Of a DNA stretch of 64,000 nucleotides, positions 26,901 through 39,950 are shown one piece after another (within the stretch, counting starts at the first letter, position 1; the number at the start of each line of letters is the position of its first letter). This DNA is from Sinohyriopsis cumingii (taxonomy: Eukaryota > Mollusca > Bivalvia > Unionida > Unionidae). Made by a program: the position numbers and the translations under genes. The stretch is taken from contig CM068839.1 in NCBI GenBank assembly GCA_028554795.2, positions 38,159,006-38,223,005 on the forward strand. Reading direction: 5' to 3'. Below the pieces are notes generated by a model. The model did not search any database. It saw only the letters and a program-made list of their open reading frames with translations, and was not told the origin of the DNA.

Positions 26901-29900
26901 ATGGACGAGATAGTATCCACGATTAAAATAAAGCCTTCTAAGGATAATTTTAATCTTGACATAATATCCCCTGACTCACCGTTGCGAGCTCTGGTTGATC
27001 CGACGAATAAAACTTTGATTAATACTATTCATGACGCCAAGAAAGAATTTAGTAAAGATGGTGTATGTTATGTGTGGTCAACGTTTAAAATCATACGCGA
27101 CACCGATGGTGACGCCGATGTAATCAATGCTACAATGAACAACAAACGAGCGGCAACGATTAATAATTAGCTCGACGATCAAAGATATTTTTTCAGAGTA
27201 AAGTTTATTGCATTAGCACAAATAATGAAAAAATGCCGAATTAAGGAAAAATTCCAAACCAGGATCGTGTAACAGCGGTTATTTATGGAATTTATCTGAT
27301 AAATGATAAACCCAGCGTTAATAATCTAAAACCGATGAAATTTTTCAAAAATAAATTTTGTAGCCGAGCGAGTAACTGAACTTTTCACAAACGCGATACG
27401 TGGAAATGGTTTAATGAATAAAAGATAAGAAATAGTTATCGGAGCATCTGTCAAAGACGTCGCTGAGCATGGAAATAAATTAAAATTCCCGATAACAATA
27501 AGAATAATAACTGGAAAGGTTTTATATGTATTAAAATATCAATCGAAATGAACTTCGATAGAAATTATTGATCATAATGCGCGCGCGTGGACTTCTGAAG
27601 CAACAATACTTCCACGAAATCGAATTGCTAAATTTCATCAAGGCGACATATTTGATTTTATTAACGAAATAAGTAAGATTGATCCTGTATCAGTAAGGCT
27701 GTTTCAAAGTTCGGATAATGGAAACTATGATCAGTTTTGTACGGCCTAATGAAGATATTTATCGCACATAATATCTCCATAAAGAAATGAAAAGTCTTGC
27801 GCTCAGTATATACCCACGATGATACTGAACAGTTAGTGAGTAATTGTTTTACCGCTCCGTCAGTTGCTCTCATTTTGCTAGAGAGAAAAATTCGTGGAAA
27901 CCAACAAGATTGGATTTTCATGAAGAAATACAACACAGTTGTGTCGAATACGGACAGGGTGCATTATGAAATGCTAAATACGATTATAGGGATGTTATTT
28001 CGGTTCATATGGTTGCATATTACCCTGTTAGTTTTCTTGAAATGGGAGAGTGTTCTAAGTATTTTGAGCTATTTGGACATCCAACACACGAGGTGACCAG
28101 AGTATCGCTACATGGACCTTTACTAGATTTTGACCTGATTGGATTCGCTTGTATCGAGTAATTTACGTTTACGTCTTCATCCGATTTGTTATACCTGGTT
28201 TGGCAAACTCTTTTTCAGAACAAATGTAGGCACCAACAGTATTATTACGATATATGTTCGATGTAAAACTACTAGTAGTGTTAAAGTAAGTGAAGCAATT
28301 ATATCGTATCGTCCGCAGAAACAAGTTTAGTTACCACAACAAAAGAAATATTCTGATGATGACATTCCTGATATAACTAATTTTGAGAATAAAATCGCAA
28401 AAGATGTTGGCAGAAAGGTAATCGGTAAATTCACCCAAGGAGGATCAAATGATCATAAGCGACATTGCACAAGATTCATTTTAGATGATGCTGAACTAGA
28501 TTTTATAATTGCTGATACAACAAATAGAAACACATTTATCAGTCAAAGTAATATTAATCTATCAGACGGAACTAAATTAGGTACAATTGTGAGTTATAAT
28601 GATGGAGAGTCATCGCAGTTTACTCATTTAAGATCTTCAATGCTCGTGTACTTTTCGATAAATCTACTATTGATGATAAATAGAGTTTCTGAGTTTGCTA
28701 TCAGAGTCGTTACGGATTCATTTTATATCGATAACAAAATACAGGATTGCTACAAGAACTAGATATCGGCATGGGGTGAATGGAGAATAAAACAAGAAAA
28801 TATACTTAATTATTATGTGCCACCGACGTTGAAATTAAAGATATTTATTACCAAAAAATTCCAATATCAAAGTTGTCATCAGCACCATCTGTATTTGATC
28901 CTGTAGCTAGACGTAAAACAGTTTATCTCAATGGGCCTGTAGGTTGTGGTAAAACAACTCGTGTGATCGAATTATTCTTGAATAGTTGTACAGAAAGAGT
29001 TACACCTACACACAGACTCGCAAGAGAAATGAGAAAGAAATATTGAATCATGCACTTATCATATTTCGATGGAAGGGAGATAAATGTTCTCCTGAACGAA
29101 TGAGAGATAAAAATTTTTTACAAGGATTGTTGTTTTAGACAAAATATGCAGTTTCATTGGAAACGTTAAAAATATTTCTTGATTGGTTATTGACAACAAC
29201 AAAAATGTAATAATGCATGGCGATCATGGTCAACCACCGCCTCTTGTTGAATTGTCTCCACATAAATGGCTGATGAATTTTGTAGATTATTACGAAGAAA
29301 TAACTGATGATTATAGAGCACTTGTTTCAGAATTAAGAGAGTTTAAAGAATTAATCAGACTTTAAAATTCAAAGTGAAATAATGCGTGAAATAATTTCAG
29401 AAACACCTATTAATTTTTTGAATTGATGGAGACCAAATGAATTGATAGTGGAAGTAGAAAAAAAAATCGAGATACACGTCAACAACAATTACTTATGTTA
29501 CATAAAGAACAATTTTTAAATCTACCCGTACCATTGTGTTATCAACCAGCAGATACGCGACGACAGAATATCGACGTCGATATACCAGGATCGTCAGAGA
29601 AACAAACTCTTGTATTAAATGATGTTGTTTTAGTTCCTGTCAGTGTTGTTGACAGCGCGTTAACTATTCACAAAACTTCATTGACGCTAGGATACGCAAT
29701 GACGATTCATTCATAACAAGGATTAACCATCTCTGATACAAATGTTTGGATCGTCGATGATCGTATCTAATGGTCAAATTTAGTTTATCTCGCGGTGTCT
29801 CGAGTCAGATGAATATCCCAGCTGTGGACAATTGCCATAGACTTCACAGAAAATAATAATCAAATTCAGGAAACAATTGCTGAAAAAAAATAGTTTGTTA

Positions 29901-30125
29901 TAAACAGTGTGACAAAAAAAATAGTTCTTAATTTATCATGACATTAAAACAATAACAGAATAATCATTGTGCGAGCTTAACAAAGTAATTTTGTGGCAAT
30001 ATTCAAAAAATAATCCAAGAGAACTTACCATAGATAGAATTAACAGTAGTCTTGGTCACACACGTGAAAATGTGATGCTTACCTGTCTTGAATGTAATCG
30101 ACCTCGAGGTGCAAGTTTACAACTG
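26901..30125 (+). pseudogene. Decayed replicase of element 3
   Basis: Colinear with the element 1 replicase from MDEIVSTIKIKPSKDNFNLD to a C-terminal HNH remnant (LTCLECNR near 30080-30105). Along the way are YVWSTFKI, ATMNNKRAATI, GKFTQGGSNDHKR (28421-28460), a broken GCGKTTR Walker A near 28945, MHGDHGQPPPLVE (29213-29240), PLCYQPADTRRQNI, and LGYAMTIHS followed directly by a stop. There are dozens of stops and frame changes. It shows that the polymerase-helicase-HNH arrangement is old in this lineage. Confidence 0.85.
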
Positions 30126-30126
30126 T

Positions 30127-31010
30127 GAACACGGTGGTAATTGTGTATCTTCAGGAATTACTTGTAATTGCTCACTTACAAATCCACTTTGAGGAGCAGT
30201 TGAATCTAATCCGTATATTGCCGGTCTACCCATGGATCCTACCACGCTAGAAATTGTATGTGTCGTATTACACCAAATAGGATCAGTCGGTTTTTTTTCA
30301 CGACCTTCAAGTTCACCAGGCTCATATAAATATCTTACAGTCACATTACCTACTACCGGTTGTTTTGAATATTCACGTCGTATTGGTATGTGTGGGTTTT
30401 TTTGTAGTTGCAATAATGGGTTTCATGGCAGCTGTTCGAGTAATTTCATTATTTAATGCTGCTATCACACTTGGTAATCTTTCTGAATTATTTCCTTCGC
30501 ATATTGATATCCAAATAACCGCTCAACAAGTGTTCGATTAAATCGTTCAACCATTGCCTGATCACAATGAATTGCAGTATGTTCTCGTTTTATTTTTACT
30601 TTTTTTTTTTCCATCAGAGATTATACTTCACCAAGAATTTCTTTGCCAGAATCAGCCTGTAATAGTTGTGGCTATCGTAAGGGTTCTCGTTGATAAATTC
30701 ATTAAAAAGCAGAAGAAACTTCAGTTGCTGTTTTGTTGATAACGGATCTGCTTCCATATATCTACTTGCAACATCAAAGATAGTTAACCCATATTTGTAT
30801 GTACGTGATTTACGTTTACCAATTTTAATAGTATCATGTGGTATAAAATATCTGCTTGATGAACTTCATTAGGTAGTGGTAGCCATATTGCCTGTCGTGC
30901 TAATCAATTTGCAGCAACAGAACGTGTAACATTTGCTGCATCAGCGAGTTTACTAATCGCTTCTCTACCCCTCGAATATCTCCTTGGGATATTTTATTAT
31001 AGTTTCCATT
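30127..31010 (-). pseudogene. Decayed integrase of element 3
   Basis: The C-terminal end is well kept (30117-30413: VRYLYEPGELEGREKKPTD and STAPQSGFVSEQLQVIPEDT), matching the element 1 integrase. Further upstream on the strand are AIHCDQAMVERFN, LLQADSGKEI and a degraded N-terminus. Frameshifts and a homopolymer insertion near 30600 disrupt the core. Convergent with the replicase as in element 1. Confidence 0.78.
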
Positions 31011-31049
31011 ATTATAATAATTGGTTGATTAATTACTGGCTTCTAATAC

Positions 31050-31470
31050 TAGTTTAGCTTTCATCGCAGATCTATCCAACCAATTAGTTAATGATTCTCC
31101 AAAAGATTTATTTTTATGGAATTTAACGAGAGAATCAACTTCACATCTGCAATATGTTGTTGTTGTAAATCTTCACTCTTATAAGCTCCATCAATCGCAT
31201 TTATTGGATACTCTCCATGTCTTGGATGATCTCGCTCGTCAAGTCGAATATCAAGTCGGGTTCCAGGACCAAAATAATTATATCGAGGAAGATGTTTTTC
31301 TCCTGGGTATTTAGCCCATGGAGTTCCTAGTAATTATCTAATGAATTAGCGATATCACTACCAAACACTTTGTGTCCGGAGATACATTTATATTTATTTT
31401 TACCACATTTCACACATTTACCTGTAAGTGCACGCTTTTATTTTTTGTTATTACTGTTGTTAATCCACTT
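31050..31470 (-). pseudogene. Decayed zinc ribbon/PLA2 of element 3, active site deleted
   Basis: LTGKCVKCGKNKYKCI continues in one frame into FGSDIANSLDN, the linker that lies in the shifted frame in element 1. After one break, LGTPWAKYPGEKHLPRYN and GPGTRLDIRLDE follow. The catalytic CHAHDVAY segment is gone through an apparent in-frame deletion of eight codons (AIDGAYKSEDLQ remains). The calcium loop has Phe in place of Cys. Confidence 0.75.
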
Positions 31471-31539
31471 GTGGCGTACACGTTCTACATCGAACATAAT
31501 ATAAATCCATATTATTTATTATATTTGTACAACACTGAT

Positions 31540-32188
31540 TTCTCAGAGACACAAAAACAAAAACCAGTAAAACATATTTCATCATTATCGAATTCCATCA
31601 GAATGATAATTATTGGTCCATCCGGATCGGGTAAAACACAATTACTGCTTAATTTGATAATGAGATGGCTCAAGTGGGATATGTTGTATTTAGTATCTCC
31701 GTCAGTTGATGATCAGAGATATTACTATGTACTTAAAGATTTTAATGAAAATGCGAAATTGTCGGACAAAGATGGTAATGATATTATTAATTTTATCAGC
31801 GAGATTGATGAATCGCCATCTGTAGATGACCTCGATGGATTTATTAATAATTTAGTAGTATATGACGATGTAATGCTTGACAAACAAGTTCAGGAAGAAT
31901 ATTTTCTTGAGGCAGACATAAAATACTGAAATGACTTATGTTACTCAACGATATACACAAATATGTATAGTGATCAGAGATAATTGTAATATTTTAATTG
32001 TGTTTATTGGAGTCGATATACATACTCTGAAATATTCATCAGACTTGGTTCTAGTGGGGATATGGATATGATTAGGTTTGAAAACTTCTTTTCAAAGGCA
32101 CAATCAGCTCCACACAGATATATCACAATACATTTACATGATCTTCGATAGCGATATTGTATAGGTCTTCATAAAATATTTGATTGAG
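31540..32188 (+). pseudogene. Decayed packaging ATPase of element 3
   Basis: Very close to the element 1 ATPase: IRMIIIGPSGSGKTQLLLNL and LVVYDDVML are intact. The frame breaks at about 31925, after which MTYVTQRYTQI, VIRDNCNIL and a final HLHDLR, stop, RYCIGLHKIF follow in other frames. It lies 28 bp from the terminal unit, mirroring the ATPase-TIR spacing in element 1. Confidence 0.82.
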
Positions 32189-32215
32189 AGATTGATTTAA
32201 TTACTCACACTTTTA

Positions 32216-32457
32216 TAGCAGCAGAGGAGGTGCGACCTCAATGAAACGTTCGGCGGGTAAACGAACGCACATACAAATTTAGAAACACACGAACGACAAA
32301 GATAAAGTAATAAAATAACTAACCCAATTAGAGAAACTCTCGGTAAGTTAGAGGTTTCGCTTTGGCGTTATTGACCTTAAGTTTTCATTTTCGTAGAAAG
32401 CTTTATTTTTTCAAAAATGACGTTCTTGCAAAAGGTCTGTTCACCTCCTCTGCTGCT
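32216..32457. repeat. 242-bp terminal unit of element 3
   Basis: Begins AGCAGCAGAGGAGGTG and ends CACCTCCTCTGCTGCT, a 16-bp perfect inverted pair. Size, end sequence and place next to the ATPase parallel the two units that make up the element 1 TIR (4800-5045 and about 5098-5333). Confidence 0.65.
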
Positions 32458-35400
32458 AATACTGTTTTAATTATACAATATTTAATTTTTTTCCAGATAA
32501 AACGAAACGTAATTTCTCCTTAATATGGTTATTGATGCTTCTTAGGTCAAATGAGATTAATAATGAGTGCTACGTGTGAACACTGGCAATATGCCACATC
32601 AAGCGTGAGATGCCAGTTCCAAAATGGAAAATCCTTAAAACGCATACAGAGTGGAATGTACAGTCTAGCACTGACGAAGCGAAATGAAATATTTAAGCAT
32701 CCGTGTACCTCTAGGCGTACATAATTAGCGGATTGTCAGTTCTCGATAGACGAGTATATAACAAAGCTGAATTTGGGCAACGAAAATTGCTTATCAGTAG
32801 TATCCGATGCTGGATCACCGCTGTTAATAAGACACTAAGTTTCTTCATACTGGAGCTTGTACATAGTTGGACAGTGAGCTTAAATCAAACTTGTTTGTTA
32901 TTGCATGTCTAGACATACGGTGAAGCATTCCTTACAGAAACATTTCCAGACGCAGTCGCACGCATTCTTTCTGATAAAGAGAACATCCAAATGCGGAGAA
33001 AATATTATTTAGTGTGAAAACCATTTCCAAGGAACAATATAAGTTCTCTTCAATGTGATCATTGTTGTTACTGGCGATGGGCATACGATAGGATCGTGAT
33101 ATCAAGCAGAATTTGTAAGATATGAACCCAAATGTGCAATCAAACTAGTCAGTGTGACTGGGTACCAACAGCCGCACGTAAATTAAGGTATACTGCTACT
33201 TCATAAATTCATAAAAACAAAGACCAATCATGGCAGGGTGCTATCCAAAACAGAAGAAGATATATACATTGCAACGGACAGTTGGCTATCTCAAAGAACA
33301 GTTGCTGCAGAAATGTTGTATAGAAAAAGCCGAGATAACCACTATGGCGGATTTCCTGGAATGTCTGTCAGAAATATAGCTCAGACAATGAAAGTAGAAA
33401 GGCATAATCAGTGTGAGGAATGATCCTTTTGTAATCTTGAAAGGCTGAATATGGAAGGGACGATATTTTATTTCAGTTAGTTAAAGATAATCAAAAGTAC
33501 TTATCATCCCTATGAATATGAAAACCATGTATATCTTTTGAAATTATTATCCTAACGCTGAGCTGTTTATATAATGGCTTTATATTTGCTATACATTCTA
33601 TGTACAAGCTGTTTTGGAAGCAGACGATGAAATGTTTACATGGTTTTTGATTGAACAATATGGTTTAATTTAAATCACGTCTTGCAGAATGCCTTCGGGG
33701 AAGATCTAAAGGAGCTTATTGAATCAATTCCTTGGAAGAAGAGACCTGTACTCTAACAAAACTGCAGACCATAACCGGTGGAATGAAATGAATGACTGAG
33801 ATTTCCACATCCTTTCAGTGCAATGTTTATGAGCAATAGGCCATTTATTGCCAACAACGAGAGTACTGTATGTGAAAGCCATAACGTGTTTTTATAGTGC
33901 CCGGAAATGAAAATTTCTTGCAATGCACAAACTCCTGAAAGGGTCCAGCATTATCGACTTCGACTGAAAAAGAAATATGAAATAGACAAAGGAAGAAAAA
34001 AAAATCGATATAAAATTCCTCGTATACGCCGCAACCGTAATTATCTCCATGAAGGGACGCAAGCGTTACTTGCAAAAATAAGATTTTGTTAAATAAAAGT
34101 CCTTTTCTCTATAAACTGCTGAGTTTCGAAATCATGTCATATTTTATATAAAAAAACCAACACATCAAATTTGCAAACAAATATATTTTTATTGCACATT
34201 TTAGTTAATATACTCACAAGATAAGTACAGTAGGAAAGTCTGTGTAATCGCCTCTACCTTGAACATGGTGACATGGATGGATGAGTGTTGAATCCGTCTG
34301 ATATACCCTTAAGATATACCCAAATACTGAATTACGTTTATTTGATATAAAGTATTTGTTTTTAAAAATCCAAGTAATTTGGATGGCATCGTTAAAGGGT
34401 ATTCCTCAGATATATCTAATGACTGGGTTGGATGATAATTCATGTATACTTTTTGGCTGAAGTATATAAGATGGATGGTTGACTACTTCATACATTTTAG
34501 AACATGATTAAAGACGTTTGACCTTGAAATGTTTGCAAGAGTGTAGAATGTCAAACTGTTAATGAAAAACAACAAAATTCGAAGTATAATCATGTTATTA
34601 TAGACACAGAAGTAACTTTGACAAGTTTAGTTAAGTAAGCAAATATAAACAATGATATTGGACTTGAACCCAAAGTCAGTTAGGCTTTGATTCCAACCTT
34701 GTTATCTACAGAGCTGACATTTTGGCAGTCAGATCTTCTTCATTTTCATTCAAGACAAATTATATATAACAAATATTTGGCGTTCTATCGTAAAAAAATC
34801 TTGTCAGAAAATATATCCATAAAAATCCAATACGTTATACCATAATGTGTAGGGGTGTTTCTGATACTTGTATTCCAACTCCTGTGCTTCTGCTTTGAAG
34901 CATTCTCGTCAAAACCACCAAGGCGTTCAAATTAATCTAATTAGACATAAGATATTTCAAATGTTTACTGTACTAAGAGTTGTTAGATAAAAACGAAAGT
35001 GTGTACATTTGACATTCACCAACTAAAGGTCTAGAAAAGTGGTAAGTAATTAGTTTCCTTGTGGTAATGAGAGAAACAGTCATTTGTCAGCGTAGCAATT
35101 CGGACAGTTGGTGGAAAATCAATGCGTCTTATCGTTTGTTTACACATCGATGGACACAAGTTCCACAAATATTAGCAAAAGTGATTATAAGCTAGGTAAA
35201 TACTTTTCTATCATTATTCTTTCTTTTGTATACGCATTGGAATCTGTCTCTCTCATTACTGTCATTATCACTGAAGGTAGAACTATCGTAAATTTTTTTG
35301 TCCTTTATTATTTTATTTTTCAAATTTGAAAAACAACCCTAAATAATCATGCAAATTGTAACAGCAAGCAAATTCCATTCAAAATTTATCAAATCCATTT

Positions 35401-35554
35401 TGAATTTACTGCCTCCAATACCTTGGCCTGGACATTATAAATTCTCTGAAGGCATGATCAGTCTTTAACTGTGTGAATTTTAATGAAACATTCTTCTGAA
35501 ATGTTTATTAAAATTCTTATATGATGAATTTGTAAATAAAATTGAGGAAAAGCA

Positions 35555-35585
<31 letters not shown>

Positions 35586-37049
35586 ATCAACAGTTAGTTT
35601 TATCTCATGGAATAACTATCTTCTTTCGCCTCCAGAACGACATTTTGACGGGTAATGTTCAAAAGAAGGGCTAATTCACAAGATTCATTTCGAGCCATGG
35701 TCATATGAGAATTATGCGTATCTTAATGTCTTTTGAATCGATATGTGAATTTTTCAAATACGGAGAAGTGGTGAAGTCGGGCTTGCATTTCATAGTATAG
35801 TGCTAGTATTTATTTTTGTAATATTTCGCTTTGTTTTTCTTATTCTTTAGTAACAAAATTTTAGAACCCATTCGTTAATGTTAACCAATTCTCGTTACCT
35901 CCAGCCAGGCTTAAATTCGTCTTATTTGTTGATTGTTTAGATTTTCCATTGGATTTTGGTAGTAGTGAAATGAAATTCTTTAGCCCAATGTCATCATGAT
36001 TAGACAAAACAAACTGAAAAGAATATGAATAAACTATAAGCAAAGGTATTTTGGTGCATACAGGACGACCAGTCCTTTTGAATTTTAGGGTTAACAGACC
36101 TCATACTTTAAGCTTGAAATAACAAGGTGTTCTATAGTAAAATTTATTTGATCAAATATCGTTATTTTATAACATTTGGTGTGCTAATAACATGTACAGT
36201 TTAAATGCGTTCCTCATCTCTACTGGTATGATCACATATGTAATGAAAGCAATCAACATTTTATTACTAATGTAGAAGTGATATACAATTCGCCGTTGCA
36301 GGGAATATTTCTATCCGGGATATAATCTGAGCTAAGAGATTTGTCACAATAAATAGATGGCGCTGAGATTGGCTTTAAGTAGGTTCATGTAGACCAAAAC
36401 GTGGTTCGTCGGAGTTATTGAGAATAGACGCTGATAATTATTAAATCTTATCGGGATTACAATGCATTCGTAAAACTGATTGATATGGTAGAATAATGAT
36501 TACGAGTAGTTTAAACTTAGTCGACTGAAACTTAATCGATGGCCCAGGACAACTCAACTGTTAAAAGTGAAAGTAGGATATCTTGCCGTGGGTCCAATTT
36601 TGTTGTTGTTGTTGTTTGTTTGTTTTAAAGATAAATGCATACAAGAAATAATCTAGTTGGATTATTTCTACAGGGCACGAATGAATATCGCGAGGGTGAA
36701 CATAGGATTAATTGGATTAATAACGTCTCATTGTCTGACTCGGGTGACGAAGCTATACAAGTTGTTCTGCTTTCATTTATCGAAAGAAACAATGTATCCT
36801 AATTTTATAGCAGATTAATAAATCCATAAAACGTGTGACAGTCGCAAAACTTTGAGTTTGTTTACTTTACCTTTTTAATTATTGACATGCATGCATGATC
36901 GTTCTTCACGGTGCACATGTACCCGGTAGTTTTGTCGTCAACAGTGGTAGTGACATGAGGTAATGTTGGGCTCCCAACTTGAAGTGACAATGTCAAGCGA
37001 TATACACAGACCGGTTTTGTAATTGGACGTACACGACCGAATAGGCGCA
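32458..37049. other. No gene recognised; AT-rich host sequence
   Basis: Only short frames without motifs, the longest clean ones near 33238-33423, 33907-34092 and 35108-35329. A T28 run lies at 35555-35582. No TE termini recognised. Confidence 0.55.
35555..35582. repeat. Poly-T tract
   Basis: 28 consecutive Ts; possibly the tail of an old minus-strand retroposed sequence, but no body or target duplication was recognised. Confidence 0.9.
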
Positions 37050-37540
37050 CACATCGAAATTTTTTCACTATTACTCAAAAAAATGTACTTAAAAATTAAC
37101 ATATCTGTACAATGAGATATCCAAAATTTATAATACAACATCACTCGAAGAAAGATTAAAATTACAAAACATTATATTTCAATACAACATTTAAAATAAT
37201 TGAGACAGTCGTCAAATATGACTCCTCTTATGGACTTTGTCAAAGATTTTTCCACTATTACTCAAACATTTTACTTAAAAATATTCTCATCTTTAAATTC
37301 CAAAATTCCAGAAAAATTCAAGTTAAGTACATGATGTTTTTAATTACATCCGCGCTTTTATAAATTTCAACCCGTTTTTCTGATCAAGCTTGGCGTCACA
37401 ACTTCATATAAAACAACAGACTTGAAAATGTTTTAAATTACGTCCGCGCATTCTTCAATTTTAATCTGTTTTTCTTGGTGCCTAAGAAAGCAACATAATG
37501 TAATAATGCTACAACGCTTTAACAAAAACAGTATTTTATA
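37050..37540. repeat. Degenerate tandem repeats, left of the hAT insertion
   Basis: CACTATTACTCAAA recurs at about 37065 and 37255. TTACRTCCGCGC-like blocks recur at about 37345 and 37440. GCAACAT/CAATGATAC-like sequence recurs on the other side of the hAT element (39951-40260), including TCACGTCCGCGTATACC near 40080 and TCCTTTTAAGGACTCTGT near 40245. Diverged copies of one unit. Confidence 0.5.
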
Positions 37541-37548
37541 ATTTAAGG

Positions 37549-39942
37549 CAGGGGTGTCAAACTCAATCGCTCAGCGGGCCAAAACTCGAATCACACGTAA
37601 GGTTGCGGGCCGAACAGGATAAACATTCAATAAGCGAAAAATTAAACCTTTTTAAAACATTAATATAAAATAAAACAAAAAAGTTTTAATAATAAAAAAA
37701 TCATTGGCATACCCATTTTCGCTCTTATGCCAATTTGTCAGAGGTGGATGTTTGGCATCTTTTCTTGGCTACAAGTTCGTTTATGTTGGGAGTAATGTTC
37801 TGTGTCATTGAGATTCTCATGATGGACTGCAAGTGTTAATCAGTGAGACGACTCCTGTGTGATGTTTTGTTTATCTTCATCACAGAAAACAGCTGCTCAA
37901 ACAGATATGTGCTACCAAACATGCTCAAGGTTCGAGCCGCATGTAGACGAAGCTGAAGCATCTCTTCAGGAATGAAACGAGTGAACTGTGCAGGCCCCAC
38001 AGTGTCGTAGTTTGCCTTTAGTGTCCCATTACACTGCAGCTCTATTAGCTCCATCTGCAAATTTACAGGTACAGTTTCCACGTCTGTGGCAAATGGGTTA
38101 CGAAACAGCTTGAAATTACTTTTATGTGCTTCAAAGTCACTAAAGCGCCGTGCGAACTCGGCGCGAAGTAAGTTAAGTTTGTCAGCAAAGTGTGCATTGG
38201 GAAACACCATAGCGTTGACTTGGTTCAACATTGCTTGGCAACAAGAAAAGTGAGACAAGTTGCATTGGTGCATTTGTGTCTCCCATAAGCGCAGCTTCAC
38301 TTGAAATGCCTTCACTGCATCATGCATATCGGTGATCAAGTGGTCCCGTCCCTGGAGCTGCAGGTTCAAGTCGTTGAGATGAGTGGTTATGTCAGACAGA
38401 AACGCCAACTCACATTTCCACTTTTTATCCCGAAAAACTGTGGAGTCTTTTCCTTTGCTGTCCATGAATTGACAGATTTCCTCGATCAGCTGGAAAAATC
38501 GACTGAGAACTTTTCCCCGATTTAGCCACCGCACCTCTGTATGATAAGGCATGTCGCCGAACTCTGAGTCTATTTCCTGTATAAAAGACTGAAATTGGCG
38601 GTGATTTAAACCTTTGGCTCTGATAAAGTTGACGGTTTGTGTTACAGTGCTCATTACACCTTCCATGTTGAGGACTTTACCACACAGCGATCCTTGGTGT
38701 ATGATGCAGTGATATGCTATCAATTCACCAGTACAGTTCTCCTGCATCTTTAACCGCATCCTTCCAACTAGTCCACTTTTTTCGCCGCACATCGCCGGTG
38801 CTCCATCTGTTGTAAGTCCAACAAGTTTGTCCCAAGGCAGGTTCATGTTGGTTAAACTTTGACATACGTTGTCAAAAATGTCTTTTCCTGTCGTTGTCCC
38901 ATGCATGGATTTCATGTCCAATATTTCTTCTGTAACATTCAAACTGGAGTCCACTCCACGGATGAAGATGGCGAGCTGTGCAGTGTCGGTCGTGTCATTA
39001 CTTTCATCGACAGCAAGGGAGAATGCAACAAAGTCTTTGCCCTTTTCGATCAGCTGTGTTTTCACATCAGTGGCCATCTCACAAACCCGATTAGCAACCG
39101 TATTGCTGCTAAGGCTTACATTTGCAAACATCTGCTTTTTGTCTGAACACAAGACGTCACACACTTTCATCATGCAGCGCTTCAGAAACTCTCCTTCTGT
39201 AAAATGGTCGGCCTGATTTTGCGATCTCCTCCGCCACAATAAAACTTGCTTTCACAGCAGCTTCAGTTTGTGATTTTGCTTTGGTGAAAAACGTCTGCTG
39301 TGATGTTAAATGCCTCTTCAATTCTTCTACCTTCTGTGGCTTCTGCTCTGCATTCAGGCTTTTTAACTTGTCTTGATGTTTAGTCTCGTAGTGCCGCCTC
39401 AGATTATATTCCTTGATCACAGCCACATTATCTCCACAAATTAGACACACAGGTTTACCGCCAATATCAGTAAACATATATTCAGCCTCCCAGCGGCTTT
39501 GAAAGGCTCTGTTTTCAGAATCAACTTTTCTCTTGGCCATTTTAAAGACTAGCTTTGATTTAAAAAAAAAGATTGTGCATCGACCGACAGACGCTTGATT
39601 GATATCACGTTAGCCGTAGCGGGAAAAGGTGATGTAATATCCGGGCACAACACTACTTTCATTTCTTATGCGCCAATCCAAAACGAGCAACTGAACGTTG
39701 CTAGGTTACTGTAACGACGAACATCCACTCACTACACAACTTTTATTTTCGCTTATTCTGATCGAAGCGAGAACGCTCTCAGATAGCCTATCGTTCGGCA
39801 AGGCTGCTAATTAGGGAATTTGATTTGCACTTTATATCGCAGGGCCATTAAAAAATATTTTTGCCTAAAATTTTCTCTCGGGCCGGATATAATTGTACGC
39901 CGGGCCTGATGTGGCCCGCGGGCCTTGAGTTTGACACATGTG
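37549..39942 (-). mobile_element. hAT transposon (GTF2IRD2/ZBED-like), with TIR and 8-bp TSD
   Basis: A perfect 8-bp duplication ATTTAAGG flanks the unit (37541-37548 and 39943-39950). Termini are CAGGGGTGTCAAACTCAA on the left and, as complement, CACATGTGTCAAACTCAA on the right. The 2394-bp body carries one minus-strand transposase gene with two lesions. Termini, TSD length and protein all agree with hAT. Confidence 0.95.
37836..39540 (-). pseudogene. hAT transposase, BED zinc finger plus RNase H-like and dimerisation domains
   Basis: The N-terminal frame (39540 down to about 39200) starts MAKRKVDSENRAFQSRWE with a BED-type finger (CLICGDNVAV, RRHYETKH). After a frameshift near 39195-39200 the other frame continues FTEGEFLKRCMMKVCDV, with DESNDTTDTAQLAIFIRG, LVGLTTDGAPAMCG and the hAT dimerisation region ARTLSMFGSTYLFEQLFSVM to HRSRLTD, then TAA at 37836-37838. 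Beyond this stop the same frame remains readable for about 30 codons, so the stop is premature. Family relatives are annotated as GTF2IRD2-like or ZBED-like. The transposase is likely inactive but young. Confidence 0.93.
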
Positions 39943-39950
39943 ATTTAAGG

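Larger units (their letters stand above)
26527..32457. mobile_element. Element 3: decayed relative of element 1, replication half only, inverted
   Basis: Gene order zinc protein (-), replicase (+), integrase (-), zinc ribbon/PLA2 (-), ATPase (+), then a terminal unit, is exactly the reverse complement of element 1 from 11393 to 5364. Many segments align residue by residue. The virion half is absent. All genes carry stops, shifts and deletions, and CpG-rich codons of element 1 tend to be AT-shifted here. The right end at 32457 is inferred from the terminal unit; the left end is an abrupt join to the old Polinton's integrase. Confidence 0.85.

Noticed and set aside
33238-34092. Short frames at 33238-33423 and 33907-34092 as genes
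   Set aside because: About 60 codons each, no motif, no conserved signals, no neighbours suggesting a transcription unit.
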